Below are positions 32,386 to 33,270 of a DNA stretch of 33,270 bases, in pieces. Every line of letters begins with the position of its first letter. Within the stretch, counting starts at the first letter, position 1. Under the pieces are notes generated by a model. That model worked only from the letters and a program-made list of their open reading frames with translations, was not told the DNA's origin and ran no database searches. The translations under genes and the position numbers were made by a program. The DNA is from an uncultured Alphaproteobacteria bacterium (lineage in GTDB: Bacteria > Pseudomonadota > Alphaproteobacteria > RF32 > CAG-239). The DNA lies in assembly GCA_934277435.1 (NCBI GenBank), contig CAKQUE010000012.1:1-33270 (forward strand). Direction: 5' to 3'.

Positions 32386-33210
32386 AATATAAAAGTTTTA
32401 TTAAGTTTAAGTATATTATGAATAACCATATTGTTGCTAATAGTTTTACATAATAATACTTTTGTCAATTTTATAGTACTATTTTGGAGTTGTTTTGTAA
32501 AGCAATATTTGCTTATTTTTTTTACATTTCGTTCAGCATTTTTAATAATGTTTAGGTAAAATTGTGCACCGGCATAGTTATTAAATCAACGTATTTATTT
32601 AGTGCCACGGAGTGATAAAATCGTCAACAAACGAAAGAATTAGATTAAGAATATGATTATAAAAATGAGAAGATAGGTAATAACGCAAGCAAGCGTGAAC
32701 AGCCAATTATTTTTGATTACAGCAATGCCCTAGAATAAAAAAATAGCAATTTTTAGAATTATATAACAACTAAAAAAGAGGATATATTTCGAAAAACATC
32801 AAACACCTAATGAATATAAATTTCTTTTATATTCATTAGGTGCCCCGAAATGAGAACAAAGCACCATAATTAGCTAGATTTATGATTTTGCACCAAATCA
32901 ATCTGCCGCAATCATTCAATTCGGCAAATATAATTCCTTATTTGGTGTTGGCAATGAACTTTTACAAATAATATAAAAAACCTCAGTTTCAACATCATCA
33001 AAAAAATAAAGCAAGTGGCAAAAGAAGCGCGACATCACATTCATTTTGATATTTAGAAACAAAAATAAGTTTTCGCAAACGATAGCAACAATTCAGACAA
33101 ACATCAAACACATCTATAAGGCAAAAGAACTTCACATATTATAGATGAGCCCCATTAAACAAAAATTACCTGAATAACGTTTATTATAACACTCTGAATT
33201 GTTTTGAGAA
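32386..33210. other. ORF-free AT-rich region with several hairpin elements
   Basis: No coding reading is supported. It holds: the GTGCCACGGAG string at 32602-32612; the 19-base motif AAAAAAGAGGATATATTTC at 32772-32790 (also at 30034-30052); a perfect 17-bp hairpin 32804-32820/32826-32842; a nested hairpin CACCAAAT (32891-32898)/ATTTGGTG (32940-32947) enclosing TGCCG/CGGCA; and CATCTATAA/TTATAGATG (33111-33119/33139-33147). The two hairpins with the CATCAAACAC leader (32804 and 33111) share that flank but not stem sequence, which suggests a structured-RNA or transposon-end family. Confidence 0.5.
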
Positions 33211-33253
33211 AAAGAAAAACTCCTGACTTTATCGAGGATAAAGTCAGGAGTTA
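33211..33253 (-). terminator. Strong terminator for a gene right of the window
   Basis: A perfect 16-bp stem AACTCCTGACTTTATC/GATAAAGTCAGGAGTT with loop GAG; on the minus strand it is followed by TTTTTCTTTTTC, so it ends a unit transcribed leftward from beyond the window. Confidence 0.85.
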
Positions 33254-33270
33254 AAATAAAACAAACAATA

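Noticed and set aside
32386..33210. CRISPR array
   Set aside because: Repeats are few, irregularly spaced and differ in the stems; no cas gene is present.

Overview
The window looks like a chromosomal segment of an uncultured, AT-rich member of the Alphaproteobacteria, probably a host- or gut-associated lineage; this is inferred from gene content only. The evidence is the order rimP-nusA-rnpM/ylxR(with an L7Ae-like half)-infB-rbfA, a CcrM-type GANTC methylase beside Ppx/GppA and rlmE, a TIGR01459-type HAD protein, and LolA and PrmA of proteobacterial type. An odd trait for the group is a single-chain alpha2 glycyl-tRNA synthetase.

Layout. 1-846: the tail of a Cys-rich protein, a terminator and a mosaic palindromic repeat. 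847-6416 (-): the translation/transcription factor operon rimP to rbfA, with a promoter and possible attenuator ahead of rimP. 6738-9753: a GH108 lysozyme-like gene, three related small exported proteins that share signal peptide and 5' region, and two gene remnants. 9823-12178: a HAD phosphatase divergent from glyS. 12177-13335: an AT-rich hexapeptide acyltransferase and a second copy of the mosaic repeat. 13336-17135 (-): ccrM, two Ppx/GppA paralogues and rlmE, overlapping or nearly so. 17270-21723 (-): a HAD-IIA-like protein without its nucleophile, an exported hypothetical, a thioredoxin-like protein, pepP and prmA. 21811-28589: lipoproteins, a lolA/nitroreductase/hypothetical operon, argS, and a DUF2157/GDYXXLXY membrane pair.

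28600-33270 is a very AT-rich accessory region. Its main feature is a pair of homologous, terminator-ended structured RNAs (about 235-240 nt), divergently oriented about 1.2 kb apart. Their stems differ in sequence but keep pairing, including a 9-bp long-range helix that changes on both sides. I do not recognise the RNA as a known family. Between the copies lie a small membrane protein and a truncated-looking ORF that could be a toxin-tip/immunity pair (speculative). To the right are a YDYQA-repeat protein of the 7(1)-knot type, a NUMOD4/HNH endonuclease, a membrane-anchored ankyrin-like protein, and an ORF-poor stretch with several strong hairpins.

How the genes fit together: the left and centre are housekeeping (translation, RNA modification, protein methylation, envelope lipoprotein transport, cell-cycle DNA methylation). 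The accessory parts hold mobile or degenerating genes between repeated palindromic or structured elements.
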